Assembly (NCBI RefSeq): GCF_006540305.1
Contig: NZ_BJOR01000001.1
Coordinates: forward strand, 7,440,001-7,504,000
DNA length: 64,000 nucleotides
From: Streptomyces sp. 6-11-2
Lineage (GTDB): Bacteria; Actinomycetota; Actinomycetes; Streptomycetales; Streptomycetaceae
Direction: 5' to 3'
Each line of letters opens with the position of its first letter. The stretch's first letter is position 1. Made by a program: the position numbers and the translations under genes. Under the pieces are notes generated by a model. The model made no database searches, was not told the origin of the DNA, and was given only the letters and a program-made list of their open reading frames with translations. Shown piece by piece: positions 9,295 to 21,083 of the stretch.

Positions 9295-9579
9295 CACATC
9301 CCACCGGATTCGGCGCGCAGGGCCCTCATGCGGGTCGAGTTCGCCCACGCCGACGGCACGGTCCTCGACCTGGACGCCCTGCGGCGGAGGGTCGGGCTTG
9401 TCGCCGGCGAATCCGACATGACCTGGCAGCTCACCGACAGCGCGCGCCGGCCGTCGGCCCTCATCATGGTGAGTAAGTTCGCGCACTGCCTGAGCGACCT
9501 GCTGTTCCGGAACTCGATCGGTGAACTCGACCTCGACGTCGTGGCCGTGGTGCCCCACCACCCCGACCTCGGCCGGATC
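9295..9579 (+). pseudogene. purU: purU relic (formyltetrahydrofolate deformylase fragment)
   Basis: The translation of this stretch contains consecutive elements of PurU: MRVEFAHADG, then MTWQLTDSARRPSALIMVSK, FAHCLSDLLFR and GELDLDVVAVVPHHPDL, i.e. the region just after the ACT domain and the first part of the formyltransferase-like domain. It begins just after the stop of the MetF-like gene without a full ACT domain, and the homology stops at about 9579, leaving roughly a third of a normal PurU of about 285 residues. It is therefore a deletion remnant of a deformylase once co-transcribed with the MetF-like reductase. Active-site residues of the C-terminal half are gone. Confidence 0.75.
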
Positions 9580-9716
9580 CGCGTGACTGGCGGCAACGGG
9601 CGAAATGTCGAGGGGCGTTCACCTGCCTGCCCGCTTGATCGCGTATGGATAACGGGTCTAGTCCATCGCGTGGGACTGGTGTCCCGTGTCCCGCGCGTCA
9701 GCCGAAAGGAAAGACC

Positions 9717-10742
9717 GTGGAACGCAGATCCCTGCTGGGCGCCACCGCAGGAGCCCTGGTGCTCGGAGGCCTCGCCCAGGTGCCCGCCGAGGCCGCGCCG
9801 GCCGCCGGCGGTAACGGTGGCGGTGGCGGGCTTGTCACCACGTTCAACGTCATCAGCGACATTCAGGGCGACCTCGGCGACTTCGCCGAAGCGCTCAAGG
9901 ACATCAAGGCCACCAACCCGCACTCCTCGGGCATGGCCGTCGCCGGGGACATCACCCCGCGCGGCTACGACTTCGAATACGCCGAGGTGCAGAAGATCCT
10001 GGACCAGGGCCCGAAGCCGCGTGAGGTCGCCTGGGCCATCGGCAACCACGAGTTCTACGTCCCCAAGTGGGCCGACCCGGACACCCTCGCCCAGAGCACC
10101 TGGCCCAACGGCACCACCGAGGAATCCCTCTTCCGCAGCTTCTACAACTTCGCCAAACGGTCCACGATCTATGCCGAGACGACGTTCGGCGGCATCCCGG
10201 TCCTGACCATCGGCACCGAGCGCTACATGAAGTACCACGACAACTCCCTGTGGGACGAGGTGTGGATCAGCGAGGCGCAGTTCCAGTGGCTCGAGGACCG
10301 ACTGCAGTACTGGTCGCGGCGCCGCAAGCCGGTCATGGTGATCACCCACCATCCGCTGCCCAACACCGTCTCCGGTACCCGCAGCAAGATCTACACGAGC
10401 GACTACCTCCAGCCCGACCGCCTCCTCGGCCTCCTCGGGCGTTACCGCGATGTGTTCCTCTTCAGCGGCCACACCCACTGGGACCTGACCCTGTCCGACT
10501 GGTACGTGCGCCGGATCGTGCCCGGCACCGCCAACCTCGACGGCTTCTCGGTGATCAACACCGGTGCGGTGCAGACCGGTTTCGCCGACAACGGTCAGGG
10601 CGGCGAGGTCACGGTCCCCGGTCACTTCAACCAGGGACTCCAGGTGGACGTGTACCGCGACCGCGTCGTCATCAAGGCACGTGACTTCGCGACCGGCAAC
10701 TGGATGAAGCAGATCACCGTCCCGCTTGCCACACGGATCTGA
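9717..10742 (+). CDS. Tat-exported metallophosphoesterase
   Basis: A 341-residue calcineurin-like phosphoesterase. The N-terminus has the twin-arginine pattern ERRSLLGATAGALVLGG followed by a hydrophobic core and an AEA cleavage region, so it is exported folded. The metal-binding signature motifs appear in order: SDIQGD, AGDIT, GNHE, THHP and GHTHWD, giving a complete dinuclear site. The GTG at 9717 is preferred, with a GAAAGGA ribosome-binding site; an upstream ATG would bury the Tat signal. It hydrolyses phosphomono- or diesters outside the membrane, probably for phosphate scavenging; substrate is unknown. It is closed by a hairpin at 10751-10785. Confidence 0.85.
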   Translation: MERRSLLGATAGALVLGGLAQVPAEAAPAAGGNGGGGGLVTTFNVISDIQGDLGDFAEALKDIKATNPHSSGMAVAGDITPRGYDFEYAEVQKILDQGPKPREVAWAIGNHEFYVPKWADPDTLAQSTWPNGTTEESLFRSFYNFAKRSTIYAETTFGGIPVLTIGTERYMKYHDNSLWDEVWISEAQFQWLEDRLQYWSRRRKPVMVITHHPLPNTVSGTRSKIYTSDYLQPDRLLGLLGRYRDVFLFSGHTHWDLTLSDWYVRRIVPGTANLDGFSVINTGAVQTGFADNGQGGEVTVPGHFNQGLQVDVYRDRVVIKARDFATGNWMKQITVPLATRI

Positions 10743-10750
10743 CCCCCGGA

Positions 10751-10785
10751 CGGGCAACGCCGCCAGGGCCCGGCGACGTTGCCCG
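10751..10785 (+). terminator. Hairpin after the metallophosphoesterase
   Basis: CGGGCAACG at 10751-10759 pairs perfectly with CGTTGCCCG at 10777-10785; the 17-base loop contains further GC-rich pairing. It starts nine bases after the stop codon and has no T-tract. Confidence 0.6.
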
Positions 10786-10940
10786 GCCGCGGTTCACACG
10801 TGCTCACCGATGACCGAAGCGGTCAGTGCCGAGCATGCCTCACTGCTGTCGCCGGCGATACAGGCGAGGACGTCATGTGCCGCGCTCTGGGCTGGAGTGC
10901 GGATTTGGCATCGAGGCGACTGGTCCATGACAATTTTCAG

Positions 10941-11141
10941 ATGATCGATCGAGTCAGCTTGGCTGTATCGGCTTTGGGCGCTCTGGTCTGCCTCATGTTC
11001 GTCATCGGTGCGTTGCAGGCGTATCTGGCTGGAGATGAGCCGGCATGGTTGGTCGCGCTGGCATGCCTGCTGCAAGTCACCACCGTCTGGCAGTTGGTCC
11101 GCGACGTCCGCCGCCGCCGACCGCGAAGCGAGGCGGAGTGA
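10941..11141 (+). CDS. Small two-helix membrane protein
   Basis: A 66-residue predicted protein with two hydrophobic segments (about residues 6-26 and 34-52) and a strongly basic C-terminal tail (RRRRPRSE). No family is recognised. The ATG at 10941 lies in a purine-poor context and the ribosome-binding site is weak; the reading frame is open further upstream to about 10779. The hydrophobic/basic pattern and third-position bias support a real gene. A perfect 11-bp inverted repeat follows at 11166-11210 and may terminate it. Confidence 0.5.
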   Translation: MIDRVSLAVSALGALVCLMFVIGALQAYLAGDEPAWLVALACLLQVTTVWQLVRDVRRRRPRSEAE

Positions 11142-11165
11142 CGTCTCGTACGGGGCGGTTGGCCC

Positions 11166-11210
11166 GCTGACCGTCAGGTCCTGAGCACCTGGGCATCACT
11201 GACGGTCAGC
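11166..11210 (+). terminator. Inverted repeat after the small membrane protein
   Basis: GCTGACCGTCA at 11166-11176 is the exact reverse complement of 11200-11210; the loop is 23 bases. It begins 24 bases after the stop codon at 11141. No T-tract. Confidence 0.5.
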
Positions 11211-11280
11211 TGCGCACGCAGTGAGCCCACCGCGACTTATGAGCGGGCGATGTCAAAGACCTTGTGTAAGCGGTTGATAT

Positions 11281-11318
11281 GTCCCTAGCATCCTCTCAAC
11301 TTTCGCTGAGAGAGGGAC
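11281..11318 (+). promoter_or_regulatory. Nested hairpin covering the ribosome-binding site of the isomerase-like gene
   Basis: Two nested inverted repeats bracket the start region: GTCCCT at 11281-11286 with AGGGAC at 11313-11318, and CTCTCA at 11293-11298 with TGAGAG at 11307-11312. The purine-rich ribosome-binding sequence GAGAGAGGG is part of the right arms, so a folded leader would hide it. A possible promoter (TTGTGT at 11262-11267, 18-base spacer, TAGCAT at 11286-11291) would start transcripts near 11298 and exclude the outer arm, so an upstream start is needed for the full structure. Confidence 0.4.
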
Positions 11319-11322
11319 AAAG

Positions 11323-12261
11323 ATGAACTCCGCTCAAGGAAAGTCACACGGTCGCCGTCAATTCCTCCGTGGAGCAGCGGTCTCCGCCGCCGTTCTGGCC
11401 GTCGGATCGCAGGCCTGGTCGGCGCAGGCGGCTCCGTCTCCCGGAGCGGGCAGACGAGTTCCGGCAGGCCGTATCGGTCTCCAGCTCTACACCGTGCGCG
11501 ACATGCTCGCCGTCGATCCCGAGGGCACACTCGAGATGATCGCCGACGCGGGCTACGCCGAGATCGAGCCCGCCTACACCTACGGCGGCCGCAGTGCCGA
11601 GCGGTTCCGGAGGATCGCCGATGCGAACGGGCTGCGGGTGATCGGCAGTCACCACAATCCCGGCGACTTCCGGGGCGCCCGCGCGCAGCAGACCTTCGAC
11701 AACGCCATGGCGCTCGGACAGGAGTACGTCGGCGTCTCCTACATGGACGGTGCGCAGACCGCCCAGGGCTACCGCGCGATGGCGCGGGAGATGAACCAGT
11801 GGGGCGAGGCTGCCCGGGCCCGTGGACTGCGCTGGTACGCCCACCTGCACGACAACGAGTTCCACGCGGATCCGCAGACCGGCCAGACTCTCTTCGACGT
11901 ATGGCTGGAGGAGACCGACCCGGATCTGGTCTGGTTCGAGATGGACCTCTACTGGATCCTGCGGGCAGGCGCGGACCCGGCCCCCTACCTCAGGTCGTAC
12001 GAGAAGCGGTTCCCGATGCTGCACGTCAAGGACGGCGCACCGTGGAACAACATCGAGACCGACCTGGGAGAGGGCGAGATCGACTTCGCCGGCATTCTCG
12101 CCAACCTGCGGCAGCTGCCCCATCACCACTACATCATCGAGAGGGACCAGCAGCCCGACCCGGTCCGCACCGCCCACGTGTCCTACGACTACTTCCGCAC
12201 GATCCGCGTAGGCCCTCCGGGCAACGGCCACGGCCCCGGCGGAGTCGCTCAGAGGTCCTGA
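11323..12261 (+). CDS. Tat-exported sugar phosphate isomerase/epimerase-like TIM-barrel protein
   Basis: A 312-residue protein of the xylose-isomerase-like barrel (AP endonuclease 2) family with a twin-arginine signal GRRQFLRGAAVSAAVLAVG ending in an AQA cleavage site. The mature part begins with IGLQLYTVRDML, typical of secreted isomerase-like proteins, and retains metal-ligand candidates in EIEPAY, SHHNPGDF, HLHDNEFH, FEMDLYW, HVKDG and ERDQ. Family members isomerise or epimerise sugars, often 3-keto-glycosides or inositols. Exported versions are widespread in Streptomyces but poorly characterised. The start is fixed by the GAGAGAGGG ribosome-binding site. Confidence 0.82.
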   Translation: MNSAQGKSHGRRQFLRGAAVSAAVLAVGSQAWSAQAAPSPGAGRRVPAGRIGLQLYTVRDMLAVDPEGTLEMIADAGYAEIEPAYTYGGRSAERFRRIADANGLRVIGSHHNPGDFRGARAQQTFDNAMALGQEYVGVSYMDGAQTAQGYRAMAREMNQWGEAARARGLRWYAHLHDNEFHADPQTGQTLFDVWLEETDPDLVWFEMDLYWILRAGADPAPYLRSYEKRFPMLHVKDGAPWNNIETDLGEGEIDFAGILANLRQLPHHHYIIERDQQPDPVRTAHVSYDYFRTIRVGPPGNGHGPGGVAQRS

Positions 12262-12515
12262 CGAAGGCTCTCCGTGAGCCGTTCCTGCAGGTCGGCCCGG
12301 ACGCGGCCGACCTGCAGGAGGACGAGGGAGGCAGCCTCGCCCGTCAGGTGAGCGCGGGCGCGTTCCCGGCCGGCGGTACCCGGCAGGTTGCGGCGGATCC
12401 ATCCGGCGAGGAGTTCGCTCTGCCCGACGTCCTCGGAGAAGTGGCAGCGGAACCGGGGGTTCGGTGTGAGCCGGGCACGCGGGGAGTCGCGCCCCGCCCT
12501 CGTCAGGTGAACCAA
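12249..12515 (-). CDS. Possible small unknown protein, start uncertain
   Basis: A minus-strand reading frame of up to 88 codons ends in a plausible helical C-terminus (ASLVLLQVGRVRADLQERL). No family is recognised. The only start candidate is a TTG at 12513-12515 that overlaps the stop of the upstream 132-residue gene, so it may be a coupled downstream gene or a 5'-truncated remnant. Its last codons overlap the convergent isomerase-like gene by 13 bases. Confidence 0.3.
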   Translation of the reverse strand: MVHLTRAGRDSPRARLTPNPRFRCHFSEDVGQSELLAGWIRRNLPGTAGRERARAHLTGEAASLVLLQVGRVRADLQERLTESLRQDL

Positions 12516-12901
12516 GGCGAGGGCACAGTGGCCGTGGCACTGCCGACGAAGGCGCGGCAGTCGGTGACCCGGTGGCGGCGTATGCCGTGGTGGCGGGCCA
12601 GCGCGCGGGCGGCTCCGTGCAGGGTGCGGTAGGTGCCGGTCTCGCGGGCGCTGCCCACCGGGACGGCGACCCAGCGGGCAGTATGGCCGCCGTGGTGCCG
12701 TCGGGCCCGGCCGAGGAGCCGTCCGTCGCAGGCGACGACCTGGATGACCGGGTGTCCGGGGAACAGCGGGGTACAGGCCAGGCCGTACACCCGGGCCAAC
12801 CGTTCCACGGCCTGCTCCTCGCAGATGTGCCATTTCGCGTTGAGGACGGTGATCCGGGCCATGCGGATCGCGGCGACCGCCTCGCGATCGAGTTCTGTCA
12901 T
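12503..12901 (-). CDS. Hypothetical protein (132 residues)
   Basis: The protein begins MTELDREAVAAIRMARI and shows good codon bias, two cysteines in the N-terminal half, a His/Arg-rich central loop (GRARRHHGGH) and a further basic segment (RHHGIRRHRVTDC). No domain is recognised; no signal or membrane segment is present. The ATG at 12901 is downstream of EttA by 26 bases in the same orientation, so it probably belongs to the EttA transcript. An RNA- or nucleic-acid-binding role is conceivable from the basic composition, but that is speculation. Confidence 0.55.
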   Translation of the reverse strand: MTELDREAVAAIRMARITVLNAKWHICEEQAVERLARVYGLACTPLFPGHPVIQVVACDGRLLGRARRHHGGHTARWVAVPVGSARETGTYRTLHGAARALARHHGIRRHRVTDCRAFVGSATATVPSPWFT

Positions 12902-12927
12902 TGCGGGGCTCCAGTCGATCGCGGTCG

Positions 12928-14595
<1,668 letters not shown>

Positions 14596-14716
14596 CCCCG
14601 ATGCCTCCGTGGCCGGGCCGCCGGGCGGCGGCTGGTGTTCCCAGAGGCCATCAGCACGGGACGTGCGGTCGAGGGCGAGCCTCATCGCCCACCTCCATGG
14701 TGCGCCGGAGCACCGC

Positions 14717-17638
<2,922 letters not shown>

Positions 17639-18120
17639 TTCCGCCTCCTTGTGCCGATCGCCTCGCCCCGGTGGGTTACCGGGGAGACGCCGCGCACGGC
17701 GTGGACCTCGCGGACGTCGGTGCGCGGCGTCTGCCGGCCAGAGGCCCGAGCAGGGCGACCGGGGCGTCCCCGGCGGTTGGCCGGGGCAGGTCGGAGCGGC
17801 GGACGATGCGCGGGCCGTTGATCACAACGACGGGTCCGTCCGGCGGCTAGGCGGGCGGCGAAGTGCCCCTGCTTCGGGTGGTGAGTGCGGTCATTCCACG
17901 TCTCCCCACCTGTCGGCAGAGACCGTCGGCGGCGACGTGGCCGCGGTTGGCGGTGGGCCCCACCACCGTCCGTCTCCTGTTCACCGTACGAGCGGTCTTC
18001 GCAGACTTCCAGTAGAGGGCCGGCACGGGCCAGCGCCGGGACCGCCGATGCCGTGCGCTGGGTCGCCGGGGTTGCCCCCTTCCGGGGCCACCGCCGCGGG
18101 CACACGGCTGGATGGGCCGT
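17639..18120. other. Gap between uvrA and sufC, with a possible broken small ORF
   Basis: No intact gene is recognised in these 482 bases. On the minus strand, an ATG at 17894 starts a frame (MTALTTRSRGTSPPA) that meets an in-frame TAG and then continues in the same frame as [20 protein letters not shown] to a TAA at 17676-17678, 38 bases before the uvrA start codon. A GTG at 17825 could start the second half alone (49 residues). It may be a small gene broken by a nonsense mutation, or a leader segment. Confidence 0.35.
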
Positions 18121-18885
18121 TCAGTCTCGCGCCGTGCCCTTCACGTATGCCTCATAGCCTTCGTCCTCCAGCCGGTCGGCGAGTTCGGGGCCTCCGGAGT
18201 CGGCGATGCGACCGTCGGCGAAGACGTGGACGTGGTCGGGGCGGACGTAGCGCAGGATGCGTGTGTAGTGCGTGATCAGCAGGGTGGCGACCTGTCCCGT
18301 GACCTGGACGCGGTTGACGCCCTCGGCGACGACGCGCAGCGCGTCGACGTCCAGACCGGAGTCGGTCTCGTCCAGGATCGCGATCTTCGGCTTGAGCAGT
18401 TCGAGCTGGAGGATCTCGTGGCGCTTCTTCTCCCCTCCGGAGAAGCCCTCGTTGACGTTGCGCTCGGCGAAGGCGGGATCGATCTGGAGGCGTTCCATCG
18501 CCTCGCGCACCTCCTTGAGCCAGGCGCGCAGCCTGGGGGCCTCGCCGCGGACGGCGGTGGCGGCGGAGCGCAGGAAGTTGGACATGGATACGCCGGGGAC
18601 CTCGACGGGGTACTGCATCGCGAGGAAGATCCCGGCCCGCGCCCGCTCGTCGACCTTCATCGCGAGGACGTCCTCGCCGTCCAGGGTGACGCTGCCGGAG
18701 GTGACCAGATATTTCGGGTGCCCGGCGAGCGCGTAGGCGAGGGTGGTCTTGCCGGAGCCGTTGGGGCCCATGATGGCGTGGGTCTCGCCCTGCCGTACGG
18801 CCAGGTCGACGCCATGCAGGATCTCGCGAGGCCCTGCGTCGGTGTGGACCGAACAGTGCAGGTCGCGGATGTCGAGGGTGGCCAT
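18121..18885 (-). CDS. sufC: SufC-like Fe-S assembly ATPase, orphan copy
   Basis: A 254-residue ABC ATPase with the SufC-specific features: Walker A GPNGSGKTT, the YPVEVPGVS motif (about 94-102), FSGGEKKRHEILQL signature, and Walker B ILDETDSGLDVDAL. In the SUF system SufC forms the energy-coupling SufBCD scaffold for Fe-S cluster assembly. Here no sufB, sufD, sufS or sufU is adjacent, so this is a solitary paralog and not the suf operon copy. GAGGTG upstream of the ATG at 18885 supports the start. It could substitute for the core SufC under stress, or pair with other SufB/D-like proteins; both are inference. Confidence 0.87.
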   Translation of the reverse strand: MATLDIRDLHCSVHTDAGPREILHGVDLAVRQGETHAIMGPNGSGKTTLAYALAGHPKYLVTSGSVTLDGEDVLAMKVDERARAGIFLAMQYPVEVPGVSMSNFLRSAATAVRGEAPRLRAWLKEVREAMERLQIDPAFAERNVNEGFSGGEKKRHEILQLELLKPKIAILDETDSGLDVDALRVVAEGVNRVQVTGQVATLLITHYTRILRYVRPDHVHVFADGRIADSGGPELADRLEDEGYEAYVKGTARD

Positions 18886-19151
18886 GGGCACCTCACCTGC
18901 CTCACCTTGTTCACAACCTGAAATGGCATGGGCGGCGCGCAGCCCGCTCATCCACCGTGGCGCAGCCGCGGCTGTCCGGCTACAGCGCGGGTGGCCGCGT
19001 GCCACACGCAGGTGATGCCCGCGGAGGCTCGTGCCTACGACGACTCGACGGGAGGATGTGCGCATGGCGACGGCCGCCCGCCGGGACCGGACTCCAGGGG
19101 CGGCCGTGGGAGGCTCCGGGGCGGTGACTGACCGCCCGGAAGCCGGGTGGG

Positions 19152-19703
19152 TCAGACGTGCCCGAAGAACATGCTGCCGGGTGCGTCCGGGTCGTTCGAG
19201 AGGAAGTGCTCACGCACCGCGCGGATGAATTCGTAGCGCGAGATCGCACCGTCCCCGTCGACGTCCAGCTTGGTGAAGCTGTCCATCGCGTCGGGCGCGT
19301 CGCTCTTCCAGACGTCCCTCAGGAAGCGGGCGAACTCGTCCTTGCTGATCTCGTTGTCGCCGTTGACGTCGATGACGTCGAAGATCGCATGGCCGCCGCC
19401 CTCGGTCACGTTGAGGCGGCTGGTGTCGATGACCGCGAGACGGTTGGCCGTGACGAACTGCTCCTTCGTGAGCCGGTCCCCGTCCACACCCGCGTGACGC
19501 AGCAGCTCCAGCCAGTAGATCTGGCAGAAGATCTGGAGTGCCCTGGCCCGGCGGTCGTCCTTGTCGAGCCGGTAGGCCTGGATGTAGCGGTCCGCGAGTT
19601 TCTGGTAGTCCGACCAGTCGAGATAGCCGTCGTGGTTCGCGTCGATGCTGTCGAATTGACGCTCCAGCTTGGTGGTGATGATGTCCTGCACCGTCGTGGT
19701 CAT
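19152..19703 (-). CDS. EF-hand calcium-binding protein (calerythrin-like)
   Basis: The 183-residue cytosolic protein contains four EF-hand positions. Three loops are canonical: DANHDGYLDWSD near 20, DVNGDNEISKDE near 109 and DVDGDGAISRYE near 143. The second position (AGVDGDRLTKEQF) is degenerate. This matches the calerythrin/SCP-type proteins of Saccharopolyspora and Streptomyces (CalD/CabD group), thought to buffer or sense intracellular calcium. MTTTVQDI at 19703 is chosen as start because upstream in-frame codons lack homology. It is transcribed alone between sufC and an unknown gene. Confidence 0.88.
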   Translation of the reverse strand: MTTTVQDIITTKLERQFDSIDANHDGYLDWSDYQKLADRYIQAYRLDKDDRRARALQIFCQIYWLELLRHAGVDGDRLTKEQFVTANRLAVIDTSRLNVTEGGGHAIFDVIDVNGDNEISKDEFARFLRDVWKSDAPDAMDSFTKLDVDGDGAISRYEFIRAVREHFLSNDPDAPGSMFFGHV

Positions 19704-19804
19704 GGGCCGAACCCTTTCCGTGATCTTGTCTCGCGGCCTCCTCAGCATGAGGCAGGCCTCCTGAAGGAACGCGCAACCACGCAGGTCACCACCCGATTTG
19801 GTGA

Positions 19805-20098
19805 TCATCCGCGGATGCTGGTCAGGGCGCCGACAAGGTCGTGCCGGGCTTCTCGGAGCCGGCCGGCCGGTTCCCCGTCGCGGGCCCGGGCCTGCTCCAG
19901 CGCGCTTTGGCGGCATTGGTTTCCGGCGGAGAGTTCGTCGACGCGGGCGCCGAGGCCGGCGGCGCCGGACCGGTCGAGCGGTCGGCCCGAGCTGCGCCGG
20001 ACGGCGTACGTCAGCGGGCCTGGGCTTGCGGACGGTCTTCCGGTCAGCACGGCGGTCACCAGCCCGATGGCGTAGTGGTTCGCGCCCTGCGCATGCAT
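19805..20098 (-). CDS. Hypothetical protein (97 residues)
   Basis: A compact minus-strand gene supported by strong third-position G/C bias and an AGAAGGA ribosome-binding site before the ATG at 20096-20098. The C-terminal half is charged and helical (ALEQARARDGEPAGRLREARHDL), suggestive of a short coiled coil. No family is recognised and no signal or membrane segment is seen. It lies 101 bases upstream of the EF-hand gene in the same direction and could be co-transcribed with it. The 369 bases to its right (20099-20467) hold no convincing gene. Confidence 0.5.
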   Translation of the reverse strand: MHAQGANHYAIGLVTAVLTGRPSASPGPLTYAVRRSSGRPLDRSGAAGLGARVDELSAGNQCRQSALEQARARDGEPAGRLREARHDLVGALTSIRG

Positions 20099-20467
20099 CG
20101 GTCCTTCTTCCCGGCACACCGCGGCGGCAGGGGGCGCAACCGGGTCGGCCATCGGTCCGGAGCCATAGCTCCCGAGGCCGTGGCTGTCGGCCTCCGACGC
20201 ATCGCCCTGCGTGTGCGCTGGCCCACCGACGTCGTCGGCGGACGGAGGGTCGGGTACGGCCGGCCGACCGCCCCGCAGGTGGTGCGCACGGCCAGTCGCG
20301 CGGCCCTGTGGTTCACGATTCCTCAGGCGGTCCAAGGACAGTCCCTTTGACGGGATCCAGGCCCGCGTCCCACCATGGTGGAAGGCGATGAGGCTCGCCT
20401 TCGATCGCGGACGTGCACCGCTGATGGCCTCTGCCCGGTACCTGATCCGCAAGGACTGGAGGTCGCC

Positions 20468-20956
20468 ATGATGGAGGTCACCGTGCAGGTGGAAGCGACC
20501 GTGGGCTCCCGCGTCGCACCAGACCACGAGCCGGGGCCGGCAGCCTGGCCGTCGGCCCACCCTGTGCTCGACGGGTTTCCGGTCGGAGAGGGGTTCGTCG
20601 GCGACAGCCTGACCCCGAACGGGGAACCGGCCGACGTGCTGGTCCTGATGGAGGAACCGGCGCTGCCGGGCACCGTACGGGCCCGGCCGGTCGCCCTGCT
20701 CCACGCCAGCGTGGACGGACAGCCCGTCGACGAAGTCGTCTGCGTGACAGCCCGCGATCCGCGCTTCGAGGAGATCACGGACCTGCCGGGACTGCAGGCC
20801 TGGCACTGCGACGACGCAGCTTTGGAGGCCTTGCTGCGACGGCTGGGACATGGCTGCGCCTGGCAGGTCGTCCGCTGCGAGGGAGCAGCCGGCGCCGAGG
20901 AGTTCCTGTCGGACGCCCACCACACCTACGAGCGTCTGACCGGCTGCATCGACTGA
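20468..20956 (+). CDS. Inorganic pyrophosphatase-like protein lacking catalytic residues
   Basis: The 162-residue protein aligns by eye with family I soluble pyrophosphatases: GFPVGEGFVGDSLTPNGEPADVLVL (37-60, shown here in two parts in the family as YPxxYGF and DGDPxDxLVL), then EEPALPGTVRARPVALLH. Where active enzymes have Tyr and three Asp, this protein has E41, N51, E53 and only D56 conserved; the downstream D-x4-D-x-K metal/phosphate motif is also altered. It should not hydrolyse pyrophosphate efficiently and may be a pseudoenzyme. Start ATG 20468 follows GGAGG. The gene is short but intact, without frameshifts. Confidence 0.65.
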   Translation: MMEVTVQVEATVGSRVAPDHEPGPAAWPSAHPVLDGFPVGEGFVGDSLTPNGEPADVLVLMEEPALPGTVRARPVALLHASVDGQPVDEVVCVTARDPRFEEITDLPGLQAWHCDDAALEALLRRLGHGCAWQVVRCEGAAGAEEFLSDAHHTYERLTGCID

Positions 20957-21083
20957 ACCGCATCGGCTGGGCGCGACCCGCTCCCACCGGTGGCGTCGCC
21001 GAGGCCGACGAGGAAAACGGCCCGCCGGACGGACTCCCCCCACGGGAAAGCCGCCCGGCGGACCGGTCAGGATGTGATCGTGA

